Shown here: positions 43,508 through 51,440 of the stretch, in pieces
Numbering within the stretch: the first letter of the stretch is position 1
How the letters are laid out: the number at the start of each line of letters is the position of its first letter
Origin: an uncultured Polaribacter sp.
GTDB lineage: Bacteria > Bacteroidota > Bacteroidia > Flavobacteriales > Flavobacteriaceae
NCBI GenBank assembly: GCA_913047375.1
Contig: CAJWTV010000007.1
Coordinates: 1 to 59,476, forward strand
Reading direction: 5' to 3'
DNA length: 59,476 bases
Translations under genes and position numbers: made by a program
The notes under the pieces: generated by a model
The model's database searches: none
What the model was told of the DNA's origin: nothing
What the model saw: only the letters and a program-made list of their open reading frames with translations

Positions 43508-44686
43508 TTAGTACTTAAATTTTCCAAACTCACTTTTAATAGTAAGTTTTTTAGAAAAAGAAGCTTCAACTCTTCCCACCACTTGAGCATTAACATTATA
43601 TGATTTTGAAATTGAAATGATCTCTGCAGCTATCTCTGGAGAAACATAGAGTTCCATTCTATGCCCACAATTAAAGACTTGGTACATTTCTTTCCAATCT
43701 GTTTGAGATTGTTCTTGTATCAATTTAAATAATGGTGGAATCGGGAACATATTATCTTTTATAATGTGTAATTCATCAATAAAATGTAAAATTTTAGTTT
43801 GTGCTCCTCCAGAACAATGAATCATTCCATGCAAACTCTTAGAGTCGAACTTAGAGAGAATTTCTTTAATAATTGGAGCATATGTTCTTGTCGGAGACAA
43901 TACTAGTTTACCTGCATCTATGGGAGAATTATCAACACTATCAGTTAATTTGACTTTTCCAGAATAGACTAAGTCTTTTGGAACAGCAGCATCAAAACTC
44001 TCTGGATATTTTTTAGCCAAATATTTGTGAAAAACGTCATGTCTCGCAGAAGTTAGCCCATTAGAACCCATACCTCCATTATATTCTGTTTCATAGGAAG
44101 CTTGGCCAAAAGATTCTAATCCTATGATAACATCGCCTGCTTTTATATTTGCATTGTCTATAACTTCAGAACGTTTCAGTCTTGCTGTTACTGTTGAATC
44201 AACAATAATAGTTCGAACCAAATCACCAACATCTGCAGTTTCACCCCCCGTAGAATGGATTGTTATACCAAAACCTCTTAAATCTTTTATTAATTCTTCA
44301 GTTCCGTTTATAATTACGGATAATACTTCACCAGGAATTTTACTTTTATTACGACCAATTGTAGAAGATAACATGATATTATCTGTTGCACCAACACACA
44401 ATAAATCATCAATATTCATAATTAAAGCATCTTGCGCAATCCCTTTCCATACAGAAATATCTCCTGTTTCTTTCCAATACATGTATGCCAAAGAAGATTT
44501 TGTTCCAGCTCCATCTGCATGCATTATCAAACAATAATCATCATCATTTGTTAAATGATCTGGAACAATTTTACAGAATGCTTTCGGAAATAATCCTTTA
44601 TCTATATTCTTAATAGCATTATGCACATCTTCTTTAGATGCAGAAACACCCCTTTGTGCATATCTTTTAGAAACTTCTTGACTCAT
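43508..44686 (-). CDS. purM: Phosphoribosylformylglycinamidine cyclo-ligase (AIR synthase)
   Basis: PurM closes the imidazole ring of 5-aminoimidazole ribonucleotide with ATP in purine synthesis. The 392-residue protein is of the longer Bacteroidota type. It has YAQRGVSASKEDVHNAI at the start, IMHADGAGTKSSLAYMY, the conserved Asp region ALIMNIDDLLCVGATDNIML, GGETADVGDLV and IHCSGGAQTKI in the C-terminal domain. It has its own promoter box (44711-44704). Neighbouring genes are not purine genes, so it is unlinked here. Confidence 0.92.
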   Translation of the reverse strand: MSQEVSKRYAQRGVSASKEDVHNAIKNIDKGLFPKAFCKIVPDHLTNDDDYCLIMHADGAGTKSSLAYMYWKETGDISVWKGIAQDALIMNIDDLLCVGATDNIMLSSTIGRNKSKIPGEVLSVIINGTEELIKDLRGFGITIHSTGGETADVGDLVRTIIVDSTVTARLKRSEVIDNANIKAGDVIIGLESFGQASYETEYNGGMGSNGLTSARHDVFHKYLAKKYPESFDAAVPKDLVYSGKVKLTDSVDNSPIDAGKLVLSPTRTYAPIIKEILSKFDSKSLHGMIHCSGGAQTKILHFIDELHIIKDNMFPIPPLFKLIQEQSQTDWKEMYQVFNCGHRMELYVSPEIAAEIISISKSYNVNAQVVGRVEASFSKKLTIKSEFGKFKY

Positions 44687-44703
44687 TTTGTTGTGTTGTT
44701 TGA

Positions 44704-44711
44704 CAAAGATA
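44704..44711 (-). promoter_or_regulatory. Candidate -7 box for purM
   Basis: TATCTTTG on the minus strand, 17 bases before the purM ATG, matches TAnnTTTG. No PurR-type operator could be recognised. Confidence 0.55.
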
Positions 44712-44837
44712 ATTTTTTGTAGAGAAAAATCGAAGTAAAAATATAATTTTAAATATTCTGTCTTAGTGTAATACTTTTTTGTAGATATTAAAATAATAAA
44801 AATCTCAATACCTACTAAAAAAAAAGAGCTACCTAAT

Positions 44838-47021
44838 TTATCTTGTGAAAAGTAATTCTCGGTATTTAGTTAACGGCCATAAGTTATCATCAACCATTGT
44901 TTCTAACTTATCACAATGATATCTAATCTGCTCGAAGAAAGGTTTCACATTATTACAATACATCTCCGCAGACTTTAAACCAACATGTTTATTCGCTTTT
45001 TTACGCTGTTCTGTCATTTTATTTACCAAAGAATTTATTTCTGTAATATGATTAGAGATCACCATAATTAACTCAATCTGCTCTTTAGCTATTTTTTTAA
45101 AATTTTCTCCAAAAATCTCTTTCAAATTCTTAGTATTCTCCAATAGAGTGTTCTGATAAATAATAGCCGTTGGGACAACATGGTTTCTAGAAATATCTGC
45201 TAAAACTCTACTTTCAATTTGAATCTTTTTTGTGTATTCCTCTAATTCAATTTCATAACGAGCTTCAATCTCAACCTTACTCATTACTTCCATTTCTTGG
45301 AATAAATCAACAACAGGCTTAGAAATCATAACTTTTAAAGCTTCTGGCGTAGTTTTATTATTAAATAAACCACGTTTATTCGCTTCTATTTCCCAGGCCT
45401 CTCCATATCCGTCCCCTTCAAATCTGATGCTTTTAGATTCTTTTATATACTCTCTTAATACATTAAAAACTGCTTCATCTTTTTTAAGGTTCTTATTATC
45501 GATTAATTTATCGACTTCAATTTTAAATTCTTTTAATTGTTTAGCAACAATCGTATTTAAAACTGTCATAGGTGTGGCGCAATTAGACCAAGAACCAACG
45601 GCTCTAAATTCAAACTTATTTCCAGTAAAAGCAAATGGGGATGTTCTATTTCTATCTGTATTATCTAATAAAATCTCTGGAATTTTACCAATAATATTAA
45701 GTTTTAGATCTGTTTTCTCTTGTGGAGATAATTTACCTTTTGTAACATTTTCTAATTCATCTAAAACAGCCGAGAGCTGACTCCCTATAAAGACAGACAT
45801 AATCGCAGGTGGAGCTTCATTAGCTCCTAATCTATAGTCATTGCTTGCAGAGGCTATAGAAGCTCTTAATAATTCTTGGTTTTCATAAACTGCTTTAATT
45901 GTATTTATAAAAAAAGTTAAAAATTGCAAATTTTTCATTGGTGTCCGTCCTGGACTCAATAAATTAGTTCCAGTATCTGATGATAAGGACCAATTATTAT
46001 GTTTTCCTGAACCATTGATTCCTTCAAATGGTTTTTCGTGAAATAAAACTTTAAAATGATGTCGTTTAGAAACTTTCTCCATTACATCCATTAACAAGGA
46101 ATTATGATCTACTGCTAAATTTGCTTCCTCAAAAATTGGGGCTAATTCAAATTGATTTGGAGCAACTTCATTATGCCTTGTTTTTACAGGAATACCCAAC
46201 AACATACATTCTTGTTCTAAATCTTGCATAAAACTCATGGCACGAGCTGGGATTGTCCCAAAATAATGATCATCTAATTGTTGTCCTTTTGCTGGTGAGT
46301 GTCCAAGTAAGGTTCTACCTGTCATTAATATATCTGGTCTTGATAAAGCCAAAGCTTCATCAATTAAAAAATATTCTTGTTCCCAACCTAAAGTAGCATT
46401 AACTTTAGATATATTTTTGTCAAAATATTTACCTACGGCAGTTGCAGTAGTATCTAAAGCTTGTAACGCTCTTAATAAAGGAGTTTTATTATCTAATGCT
46501 TCACCTGTATAAGATACAAATATGGTTGGTATACATAAAGTTGTTTCATATACGAATGCAGGTGATGTTGGATCCCAAGCCGTATATCCTCTTGCTTCGA
46601 AAGTATTTCTTATGCCTCCATTAGGAAAACTTGAGGCATCTGGTTCTTGTTGAACTAATTGTTCACCGTCAAATTTTTCTACAGCCAAACTACCGTTAAT
46701 TGACTCAAAAAAAGCATCATGCTTTTCTGCAGTTGCTCCGGTCAAAGGTTGAAACCAATGCGTATAATGAGTAGCTCCTTTAGACATTGCCCAATCTTTC
46801 ATACTAACTGCTACTTGATCTGCAATCTTTCTATCTATTTTCTTTCCATGAACAATTGCATCCATTACACTTTCATAAGCTGCCCTTGTTAAATATTGCT
46901 GCATCGCATTATTATTGAAAACATTCTTCCCAAACAACGAAGATCTTTTTTCGGTTTCAATAATTTTAATTGGCTTTCTGTTTAGAGTTTCTTGTAAAGC
47001 GTTAAATCTAATAATTGACAT
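44838..47021 (-). CDS. glnN: Type III glutamine synthetase
   Basis: The 727-residue enzyme is GSIII, the large hexameric dodecamer-forming class found in Bacteroidota, making glutamine from glutamate, ammonia and ATP. Seen are the GSIII start FNALQETLNRKP, ATHYTHWFQPLTG, WEQEYFLID with metal-binding Glu, KTRHNEVAPNQFELAP, GINGSGKHNNWSL and RNRTSPFAFTGNKFEFRAVGS, plus the C-terminal helical region (about 590-727) unique to GSIII. It is divergent from the type II gene, separated by 169 bases with promoter boxes on both strands, which points to joint nitrogen control (inference). Confidence 0.95.
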   Translation of the reverse strand: MSIIRFNALQETLNRKPIKIIETEKRSSLFGKNVFNNNAMQQYLTRAAYESVMDAIVHGKKIDRKIADQVAVSMKDWAMSKGATHYTHWFQPLTGATAEKHDAFFESINGSLAVEKFDGEQLVQQEPDASSFPNGGIRNTFEARGYTAWDPTSPAFVYETTLCIPTIFVSYTGEALDNKTPLLRALQALDTTATAVGKYFDKNISKVNATLGWEQEYFLIDEALALSRPDILMTGRTLLGHSPAKGQQLDDHYFGTIPARAMSFMQDLEQECMLLGIPVKTRHNEVAPNQFELAPIFEEANLAVDHNSLLMDVMEKVSKRHHFKVLFHEKPFEGINGSGKHNNWSLSSDTGTNLLSPGRTPMKNLQFLTFFINTIKAVYENQELLRASIASASNDYRLGANEAPPAIMSVFIGSQLSAVLDELENVTKGKLSPQEKTDLKLNIIGKIPEILLDNTDRNRTSPFAFTGNKFEFRAVGSWSNCATPMTVLNTIVAKQLKEFKIEVDKLIDNKNLKKDEAVFNVLREYIKESKSIRFEGDGYGEAWEIEANKRGLFNNKTTPEALKVMISKPVVDLFQEMEVMSKVEIEARYEIELEEYTKKIQIESRVLADISRNHVVPTAIIYQNTLLENTKNLKEIFGENFKKIAKEQIELIMVISNHITEINSLVNKMTEQRKKANKHVGLKSAEMYCNNVKPFFEQIRYHCDKLETMVDDNLWPLTKYRELLFTR

Positions 47022-47056
47022 ATTACTAATATTTAGATGAAAAAGTTTATATAATA

Positions 47057-47064
47057 CAAATATA
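47057..47064 (-). promoter_or_regulatory. Candidate -7 box for glnN
   Basis: TATATTTG on the minus strand, 35 bases before the glnN ATG, matches TAnnTTTG. It is about 85 bases from the opposing type II promoter. Confidence 0.55.
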
Positions 47065-47127
47065 CCCTTTCATTTTTAGGGATAAAATTAATTTATAAAC
47101 AATTTAAATATTTTACCCCCTATTTTT

Positions 47128-47157
47128 TTGATAGTTCATTAAAATATTTCATTTTTG
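47128..47157 (+). promoter_or_regulatory. Promoter of the type II glutamine synthetase gene
   Basis: TTG at 47128-47130, a 19-base spacer and CATTTTTG at 47150-47157 fit the Bacteroidota -33/-7 layout with one mismatch (C for T). It ends 33 bases before the ATG. This is the most complete two-part promoter I could see in the window. Confidence 0.6.
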
Positions 47158-47190
47158 TAGACTTAATATAATATCACAACAATACCTACT

Positions 47191-48216
47191 ATGGCGAAAA
47201 TTAAATTAGAATACATTTGGTTAGATGGATACAATCCAACTCAGAATATGAGAAGTAAAACCAAAGTAGAAGAACACGAAAATTTCCAAGGAACAATTGC
47301 AGAATTAAAAAATTGGTCTTTCGATGGTTCATCAACTAGACAAGCATCAGGCGGTGCTTCTGATTGCTTATTAAAACCAGTTTCGATCTATCCTGATCCT
47401 GCAAGAATAAATGGTTACTTAGTTATGACTGAAGTTTTAAACGCTGATGGTACACCTCATATTTCTAACGGAAGAGCCTCTATAGAAGATGAAGACAATG
47501 ATTTTTGGTTTGGTTTTGAGCAAGAGTATTTTATTATGGATACCAAAACACAATTACCTTTAGGATTCCCTATCGGGGGATATCCTGCACCTCAAGGAAT
47601 GTACTATTGTTCGGTCGGGGGTAAAAATACTCACGGAAGAATTTTAGTTGAAGAGCACGCTGATTTGTGTATTGATGCAGGACTAAATTTTGAAGGCATT
47701 AACCAAGAAGTTGCTTCAGGTCAATGGGAGTTTCAATTATTTGCAAAAGGAGCTAAGCAAGCAGGAGATGAAATTTGGATAGCACGATATTTATTAGATA
47801 GGTTAACAGAAAAGTATGGATATTATATTGACTATCATCCAAAACCACTCGGGAAAGAATTGGATTGGAATGGGTCAGGTATGCATGCTAACTTCTCTAA
47901 TACTGTTTTAAGAGAATGTGGTTCAAAAGAGACATATGAAAAGATATGTGAAGCTTTTAGACCTTTAGTAAAAGAGCATATAGCCGTTTATGGTGAGTTT
48001 AATGATCAACGTTTAACTGGAGAACATGAGACTGCTTCCATTAACGATTTCTCTTTCGGAGTTTCAGATAGAGGAGCTTCTATTAGAATTCCAATTATTA
48101 CTGTTGAACAAGGATGGAAAGGCTGGCTAGAAGACAGAAGACCCGCTTCAAACGGGGATCCTTATAAAATTGCTGGTAGAATAATTAAAACTGTAAAGTC
48201 AGCTAATATTAGTTAA
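47191..48216 (+). CDS. Type II (eukaryote-like) glutamine synthetase
   Basis: The 341-residue protein is a short GSII: it starts KLEYIWLDGYNPTQNMRSKT, with WSFDGSSTRQASGGASDCLLKP, the metal site GFEQEYF, GPASGQWEFQL-like VASGQWEFQLF, NGSGMHANFS in the ATP region and RLTGEHETASINDFSFGVSDRGASIRIP, which holds the glutamate-binding Arg and the Asn/Glu flap. GSII enzymes are decamers of about 340-370 residues, so this is full length. It is divergent from GSIII and is followed by a strong terminator, so it is monocistronic. Confidence 0.95.
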   Translation: MAKIKLEYIWLDGYNPTQNMRSKTKVEEHENFQGTIAELKNWSFDGSSTRQASGGASDCLLKPVSIYPDPARINGYLVMTEVLNADGTPHISNGRASIEDEDNDFWFGFEQEYFIMDTKTQLPLGFPIGGYPAPQGMYYCSVGGKNTHGRILVEEHADLCIDAGLNFEGINQEVASGQWEFQLFAKGAKQAGDEIWIARYLLDRLTEKYGYYIDYHPKPLGKELDWNGSGMHANFSNTVLRECGSKETYEKICEAFRPLVKEHIAVYGEFNDQRLTGEHETASINDFSFGVSDRGASIRIPIITVEQGWKGWLEDRRPASNGDPYKIAGRIIKTVKSANIS

Positions 48217-48231
48217 CATAAAATCATATAT

Positions 48232-48261
48232 AAAGCTAGCAATTTGCTAGCTTTTTTTTTT
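48232..48261 (+). terminator. Rho-independent terminator after the type II glutamine synthetase gene
   Basis: AAAGCTAGC (48232-48240) pairs with GCTAGCTTT (48246-48254) around AATTT, followed by a run of T through 48261. It also lies just beyond the 3' end of the convergent exchanger gene. Confidence 0.9.
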
Positions 48262-48275
48262 ACAAAAAATAGTTT

Positions 48276-49208
48276 TTATATTGCTGTATAAATAAAGGCA
48301 CAATAGATTATCAATAAAATAACACCGTCCCTCCTACTTAGTTGATTTCTTTTAGACAGCATAACTAAAGGTAAAAGTAAAAAAGAGATTCCTAACATCC
48401 AAAATATATCATTTGTAAGCAGTCCTTGATCAAATAATTCAACTGGAGTTATAATGGAAGTAATTCCTAGAACAGCTAGAATATTAAAAATATTTGAGCC
48501 TAATAAATTCCCTAATGAAATCGCTTTCTCTTTATTTAAAGCTGCTATTATTGAGGTAGCTAATTCTGGGATACTTGTACCAAAAGAAACAATAGTTACA
48601 GCTATTACGCGTTCACTAACACCAAATTCTTGCGCTAAAGAAGTTGCTCCAAAAACTAATAATTCTGAACCAACCCAAAGACTAAAGCCACCTATAATTA
48701 AAAAAAGCACGATTTTAAATACTGGTAAAGAATCCTTTTCATCTGTTAACTCTTCAATCTCATTTGATTTCTCAAAACGAAGTAAATAAAATAAGAACAA
48801 AATTAATAACGTAAATAAAATAATTCCTTCGTACCGAACAATAATATTATCAAATCCTAAAAATAAATATAATAATAGGGAAGCCATTATCATAAAAGGC
48901 CAATTAGTATTGTAAAAACTTTTTTGAACTTTAATTTCGCCAAACAACAGTGTAATTCCTAAAACCAGTCCTAAGTTAGCAATATTAGAGCCTATAACAT
49001 TTCCTAATGCTAAATCTGGTGAGCCATTTAACGCAGCATTTAAACTTACAATTAACTCTGGAGCTGAGGTAGCAAAAGAAACTACTGTCATTCCGATAAC
49101 AATTTTAGGTATACTTAACTTTAGTGATAAAGCTACTGCCGATTTTAACAACCAGTTACCACCTATAATCAAAAAAATTAAACCTCCAATTATTAATAAA
49201 ATGTTCAT
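48276..49208 (-). CDS. Sodium/calcium exchanger family (CaCA, YrbG-like) antiporter
   Basis: The 310-residue membrane protein has two inverted repeats, each with the alpha motif: SFATSAPELIVSLNAAL and GNVIGSNIANLGLVLG in the first, SFGTSIPELATSIIAAL and GNLLGSNIFNILAVLG in the second. These Glu/Asn residues line the ion sites in CaCA exchangers. About ten TM segments are predicted. It probably exports calcium for sodium or protons. A box with one mismatch to the -7 consensus (TATCTTCG, 49232-49225) lies 16 bases upstream. Confidence 0.92.
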   Translation of the reverse strand: MNILLIIGGLIFLIIGGNWLLKSAVALSLKLSIPKIVIGMTVVSFATSAPELIVSLNAALNGSPDLALGNVIGSNIANLGLVLGITLLFGEIKVQKSFYNTNWPFMIMASLLLYLFLGFDNIIVRYEGIILFTLLILFLFYLLRFEKSNEIEELTDEKDSLPVFKIVLFLIIGGFSLWVGSELLVFGATSLAQEFGVSERVIAVTIVSFGTSIPELATSIIAALNKEKAISLGNLLGSNIFNILAVLGITSIITPVELFDQGLLTNDIFWMLGISFLLLPLVMLSKRNQLSRRDGVILLIIYCAFIYTAI

Positions 49209-49285
49209 TAATTTTTATTTTTAACGAAGATACATTTTTATGTGTTTTTAAAAAGCAAAAAAATAGTTAGTGTATTATTATTATG

Positions 49286-49293
49286 TATTTTTG
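49286..49293 (+). promoter_or_regulatory. Candidate -7 box for the microprotein-DUF2007 pair
   Basis: TATTTTTG matches TAnnTTTG and lies 19 bases before the ATG at 49313. TTAG about 16 bases upstream is a weak -33 candidate. Confidence 0.5.
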
Positions 49294-49312
49294 AGTTGTT
49301 AAAATCGTATTC

Positions 49313-49465
49313 ATGAAAAAACAATTTTTTAAAAATATTGCAAAACTGAACAAACTAATCTTTCCGTCATTTACAAAAAAACAGTTAGATATTTCAAAAG
49401 CATCAAAATTTCAATTAGCAATAATTGGTTGGAGAGCCATAATTACTATGAATTCCCTAGACTAA
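49313..49465 (+). CDS. 50-residue basic microprotein
   Basis: A small open frame encodes MKKQFFKNIAKLNKLIFPSF, then a TKKQLDISKASKFQ stretch and a hydrophobic end with IIGWRAIITMNSLD. It has a promoter box 19 bases before its ATG, its codon use matches its neighbours, and the DUF2007 ORF starts 10 bases after its stop, all of which support a real gene. I recall very similar short flavobacterial proteins being labelled SsrA-binding, but it is far too short to be SmpB. It may be a membrane-associated amphipathic peptide; function unknown. Confidence 0.75.
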   Translation: MKKQFFKNIAKLNKLIFPSFTKKQLDISKASKFQLAIIGWRAIITMNSLD

Positions 49466-49475
49466 ATAAGAGATA

Positions 49476-49706
49476 ATGAATAACGAGCATATAAAAGTAT
49501 TTTCAGAATCCTCGATTGTAGTTAAAGGTTTAGAAATACGTCTTGAAGATAATGATATAGGATCAATTATAAAGGATCAAATAAACTCAGGAATAATGGG
49601 TGGTTTTGGAACTTTAGATAGAACTGTAGATTTATTTATTCTAAATATTGATTTGGAAAAAGCTACTCCAATAATTAACAATTACAAAGAAAAAATAAAT
49701 TCATAA
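49476..49706 (+). CDS. DUF2007 domain protein (putative signal-transducing family)
   Basis: The 76-residue protein starts KVFSESSIVVKGLEIRLEDNDI and contains a GIMGGFGTLDRTVDLFI stretch, matching DUF2007 domains, which fold like small ACT-like or PII-related modules and are sometimes called putative prokaryotic signal-transducing proteins. No ligand is known. It is cotranscribed with the upstream microprotein (10-base gap), which suggests that they work together (inference). tRNA-Arg follows 57 bases later. Confidence 0.8.
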   Translation: MNNEHIKVFSESSIVVKGLEIRLEDNDIGSIIKDQINSGIMGGFGTLDRTVDLFILNIDLEKATPIINNYKEKINS

Positions 49707-49743
49707 AAGTAACAAATAGCTTTTCTTATTTAAAAAATGCTAT

Positions 49744-49751
49744 TATATTTG
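49744..49751 (+). promoter_or_regulatory. Candidate -7 box for tRNA-Arg
   Basis: TATATTTG matches TAnnTTTG and ends 12 bases before the mature 5' end of tRNA-Arg, the right distance for a short 5' leader. Confidence 0.6.
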
Positions 49752-49763
49752 CTCCCGCAAAAA

Positions 49764-49837
49764 GGCCATGTGGCGCAACTGAATAGCGCACTTGATTACG
49801 GCTCAAGAGGTTGCTGGTTTGAATCCAGCCATGGTCA
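49764..49837 (+). tRNA. tRNA-Arg (ACG)
   Basis: A 74-base cloverleaf: GGCCATG pairs with CATGGTC (one G-T pair), D stem GCGC/GCGC, anticodon arm CTTGA-TTACGGC-TCAAG with anticodon ACG (arginine, CGU family after deamination to inosine), T stem GCTGG/CCAGC with TTTGAAT, discriminator A, no encoded CCA. A promoter box and a terminator flank it, so it is a single-gene unit. TadA would be needed for wobble editing. Confidence 0.96.
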
Positions 49838-49844
49838 CAAAAAC

Positions 49845-49882
49845 AAAAAGCGATTATCTAATTTAATAGATAATCGCTTTTT
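49845..49882 (+). terminator. Rho-independent terminator of tRNA-Arg
   Basis: AAAAAGCGATTATCTA (49845-49860) pairs with TAGATAATCGCTTTTT (49867-49882) around a 6-base loop. The 16-bp stem ends in T on the plus strand and A on the other, so it could also stop transcription from the minus strand gene downstream of clpS. Confidence 0.92.
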
Positions 49883-49952
49883 ATTTAATAAAAATTTCTT
49901 ACTTAAATTTATATTGAATTCCTTAAGTTAATTTAAAGATACTAATAAAAAA

Positions 49953-50225
49953 TTAATCTAAGTAATGTCTCAAAGCAACTCTATGCTCAGGTATGGACTT
50001 ATTGTACTTTTCAACTACTTGCTCTAAAATCTCAGGCTTCAAGTACCCGATTTCTTTTCTAGAGGTATATTTTGCAACAAAAAGATTGTAGTTTGAGCCA
50101 TCTTTTTCAAAAATTAAAAAATGGGTTGAATTTAATTCTGTATAACAAATATAATTTCCTGAAAAAGCCAATGATTCATCCTTGAAAAAAGCTGAGAACT
50201 GATAATATTTAAAAATATTTTCCAT
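49953..50225 (-). CDS. Unknown 90-residue protein downstream of clpS
   Basis: The protein has a beta-rich first half (KYYQFSAFFKDESLAFSGNYICYTELNSTHFLIFEKDG) and a helical end (LKPEILEQVVEKYNKSIPEHRVALRHYLD). No signal peptide, membrane segment or known motif is seen. It starts three bases after the clpS stop, so the two are cotranscribed and perhaps translationally coupled; a role in ClpAP substrate selection is possible but only by context. Confidence 0.65.
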   Translation of the reverse strand: MENIFKYYQFSAFFKDESLAFSGNYICYTELNSTHFLIFEKDGSNYNLFVAKYTSRKEIGYLKPEILEQVVEKYNKSIPEHRVALRHYLD

Positions 50226-50228
50226 ATT

Positions 50229-50504
50229 TTATATTAATTCGGCAGATAAGCCTAGTTGTAATAGCTTAGAACACTTGGGCTCTAACTCTTTAAAATCTCC
50301 TGATTTAACAGTACATTTTCCTTTATAGTGAACTAAAAAAGTACATTGTTCTGCTTGTTCTAAAGTATGATCACATACAGAGATTAGGGAATCAATTACA
50401 AAATCGAATGTATTTACCTCATCATTGTGTAAAACAATTTCGTGCTGAAAAACTTCTTTCTCAAGAACTGCTTCTTTTTCTTGTTTTTTCTCTTTAGTAC
50501 TCAT
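50229..50504 (-). CDS. clpS: ATP-dependent Clp protease adaptor
   Basis: ClpS delivers N-degron proteins to ClpAP. The 91-residue protein has a charged flexible N-terminal arm (KEKKQEKEAVLEKEVFQ), then EIVLHNDEVNTFDFVIDSLI, where the Asn-Asp pair binds the alpha-amino group of the N-degron, and QAEQCTFLVHYKGKCTVKSG with the conserved His. The N-terminal arm is longer and more charged than in E. coli. It is 20 bases downstream of prmA. Confidence 0.92.
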   Translation of the reverse strand: MSTKEKKQEKEAVLEKEVFQHEIVLHNDEVNTFDFVIDSLISVCDHTLEQAEQCTFLVHYKGKCTVKSGDFKELEPKCSKLLQLGLSAELI

Positions 50505-50524
50505 ATTGCTAAATTAAAATAATT

Positions 50525-51361
50525 TTAACTCTTTTGATACTTTAATGCTACCCAATTATTTCTTTCTATAGTAGTTTCAAGTTTTAAATTAAACTTAGAT
50601 ACTTCTTCGTTAATAATAAGAATATCTTCTTTATAGAAGCCACTTAATAGCAAAACACCATTCTGGTTTAAACAATTCGTATACGTTTCCATATCTGCCA
50701 ATAGAATATTTCTATTAATATTCGCTATAATAACATCATACTTTTTATTTATTAAAAGAGAGGAATCACCTTCAAATACTGAGATGAATTGACAATTATT
50801 ACGGCCGATATTCTCTAAAGAGTTTAAATAACACCAGTTGTCAATATCTATTGCATCGGTAGGATTAGCCCCTTTCATTTCAGCAAATATTGCTAATATA
50901 CCTGTACCGCAACCCATATCTAATACTTTCTTATTATCTAAATTTAAATTTAATAAATGCTGAATCATCATATGAGTAGTTTCGTGATGTCCAGTACCAA
51001 AACTCATTTTTGGCTCTATAACTATATCATATTTTAAATGAGGGTTTTTATGAAATGGTGCACGAATACTAACTAAATTATCAACATGAATTGCCTCAAA
51101 ATTTTTTTCCCATTCTGCATTCCAATTAGTTTGTGCAACTTCACTCTTAATATAATCAATTAAAAACTCGTTTGAATTTAAAACAAAAATAGAATCTAAA
51201 ATAGAATCATTCCAACTTACTTTTTGAATATATGCAATTACCCCATTTTCATTTTCGATAAAACTCTCAAAACCAACATTACCAAGCTCTGCTATTAGAA
51301 TTTCTGTTGCGGGCTCTTTAGGAGTTACTGTAAAATTATATTCTATATATATATTGTCCAT
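50525..51361 (-). CDS. prmA: Ribosomal protein L11 methyltransferase
   Basis: PrmA methylates L11 lysines using S-adenosylmethionine. The 278-residue protein has a small N-terminal L11-binding domain (about 1-75), then MSFGTGHHETTHMM (about residues 128-141), SAM motif VLDMGCGTGILAIFAEMKG and DIDNWCYLNSLENIGRN, and the NIN loop VIIANINRNILL. Length is near normal. It leads a prmA-clpS-unknown unit. Its upstream 79 bases carry the tpiA terminator and a TAAATTTG box that overlap. Confidence 0.93.
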   Translation of the reverse strand: MDNIYIEYNFTVTPKEPATEILIAELGNVGFESFIENENGVIAYIQKVSWNDSILDSIFVLNSNEFLIDYIKSEVAQTNWNAEWEKNFEAIHVDNLVSIRAPFHKNPHLKYDIVIEPKMSFGTGHHETTHMMIQHLLNLNLDNKKVLDMGCGTGILAIFAEMKGANPTDAIDIDNWCYLNSLENIGRNNCQFISVFEGDSSLLINKKYDVIIANINRNILLADMETYTNCLNQNGVLLLSGFYKEDILIINEEVSKFNLKLETTIERNNWVALKYQKS

Positions 51362-51380
51362 AAATGAGTAATATTGTTAT

Positions 51381-51413
51381 AAAAAAATGCATCAAGACCT
51401 TAATCTTGACGCA
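51381..51413 (-). terminator. Rho-independent terminator of tpiA
   Basis: On the minus strand TGCGTCAAGA (51413-51404) pairs with TCTTGATGCA (51397-51388) with one G-T wobble (51410/51391), around a 6-base loop, then seven T (51387-51381). It lies between the tpiA stop and the prmA start, so most tpiA transcripts should end before prmA. Confidence 0.8.
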
Positions 51414-51419
51414 AATTTA
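51412..51419 (-). promoter_or_regulatory. Candidate -7 box for prmA-clpS
   Basis: TAAATTTG on the minus strand matches TAnnTTTG, 50 bases before the prmA ATG. Its last bases overlap the 5' base of the tpiA terminator stem, so transcription from it would start within the hairpin and probably could not form the full stem. Confidence 0.4.
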
Positions 51420-51440
51420 TTCCTTTTAATTAAAAGAAAG

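Noticed and set aside
44124..44537. A 137-codon frame opposite purM
   Set aside because: Antisense shadow of a clear purM gene; no family match, no promoter box or ribosome binding context.
48454..48789. A 111-codon frame opposite the Na/Ca exchanger
   Set aside because: It mirrors the conserved alpha repeat of the exchanger on the other strand and has no sign of its own expression.
49737..49931. A 64-codon open frame on the plus strand around 49.8 kb
   Set aside because: It runs through tRNA-Arg and its terminator; the product has no family features. The RNA explains the sequence.
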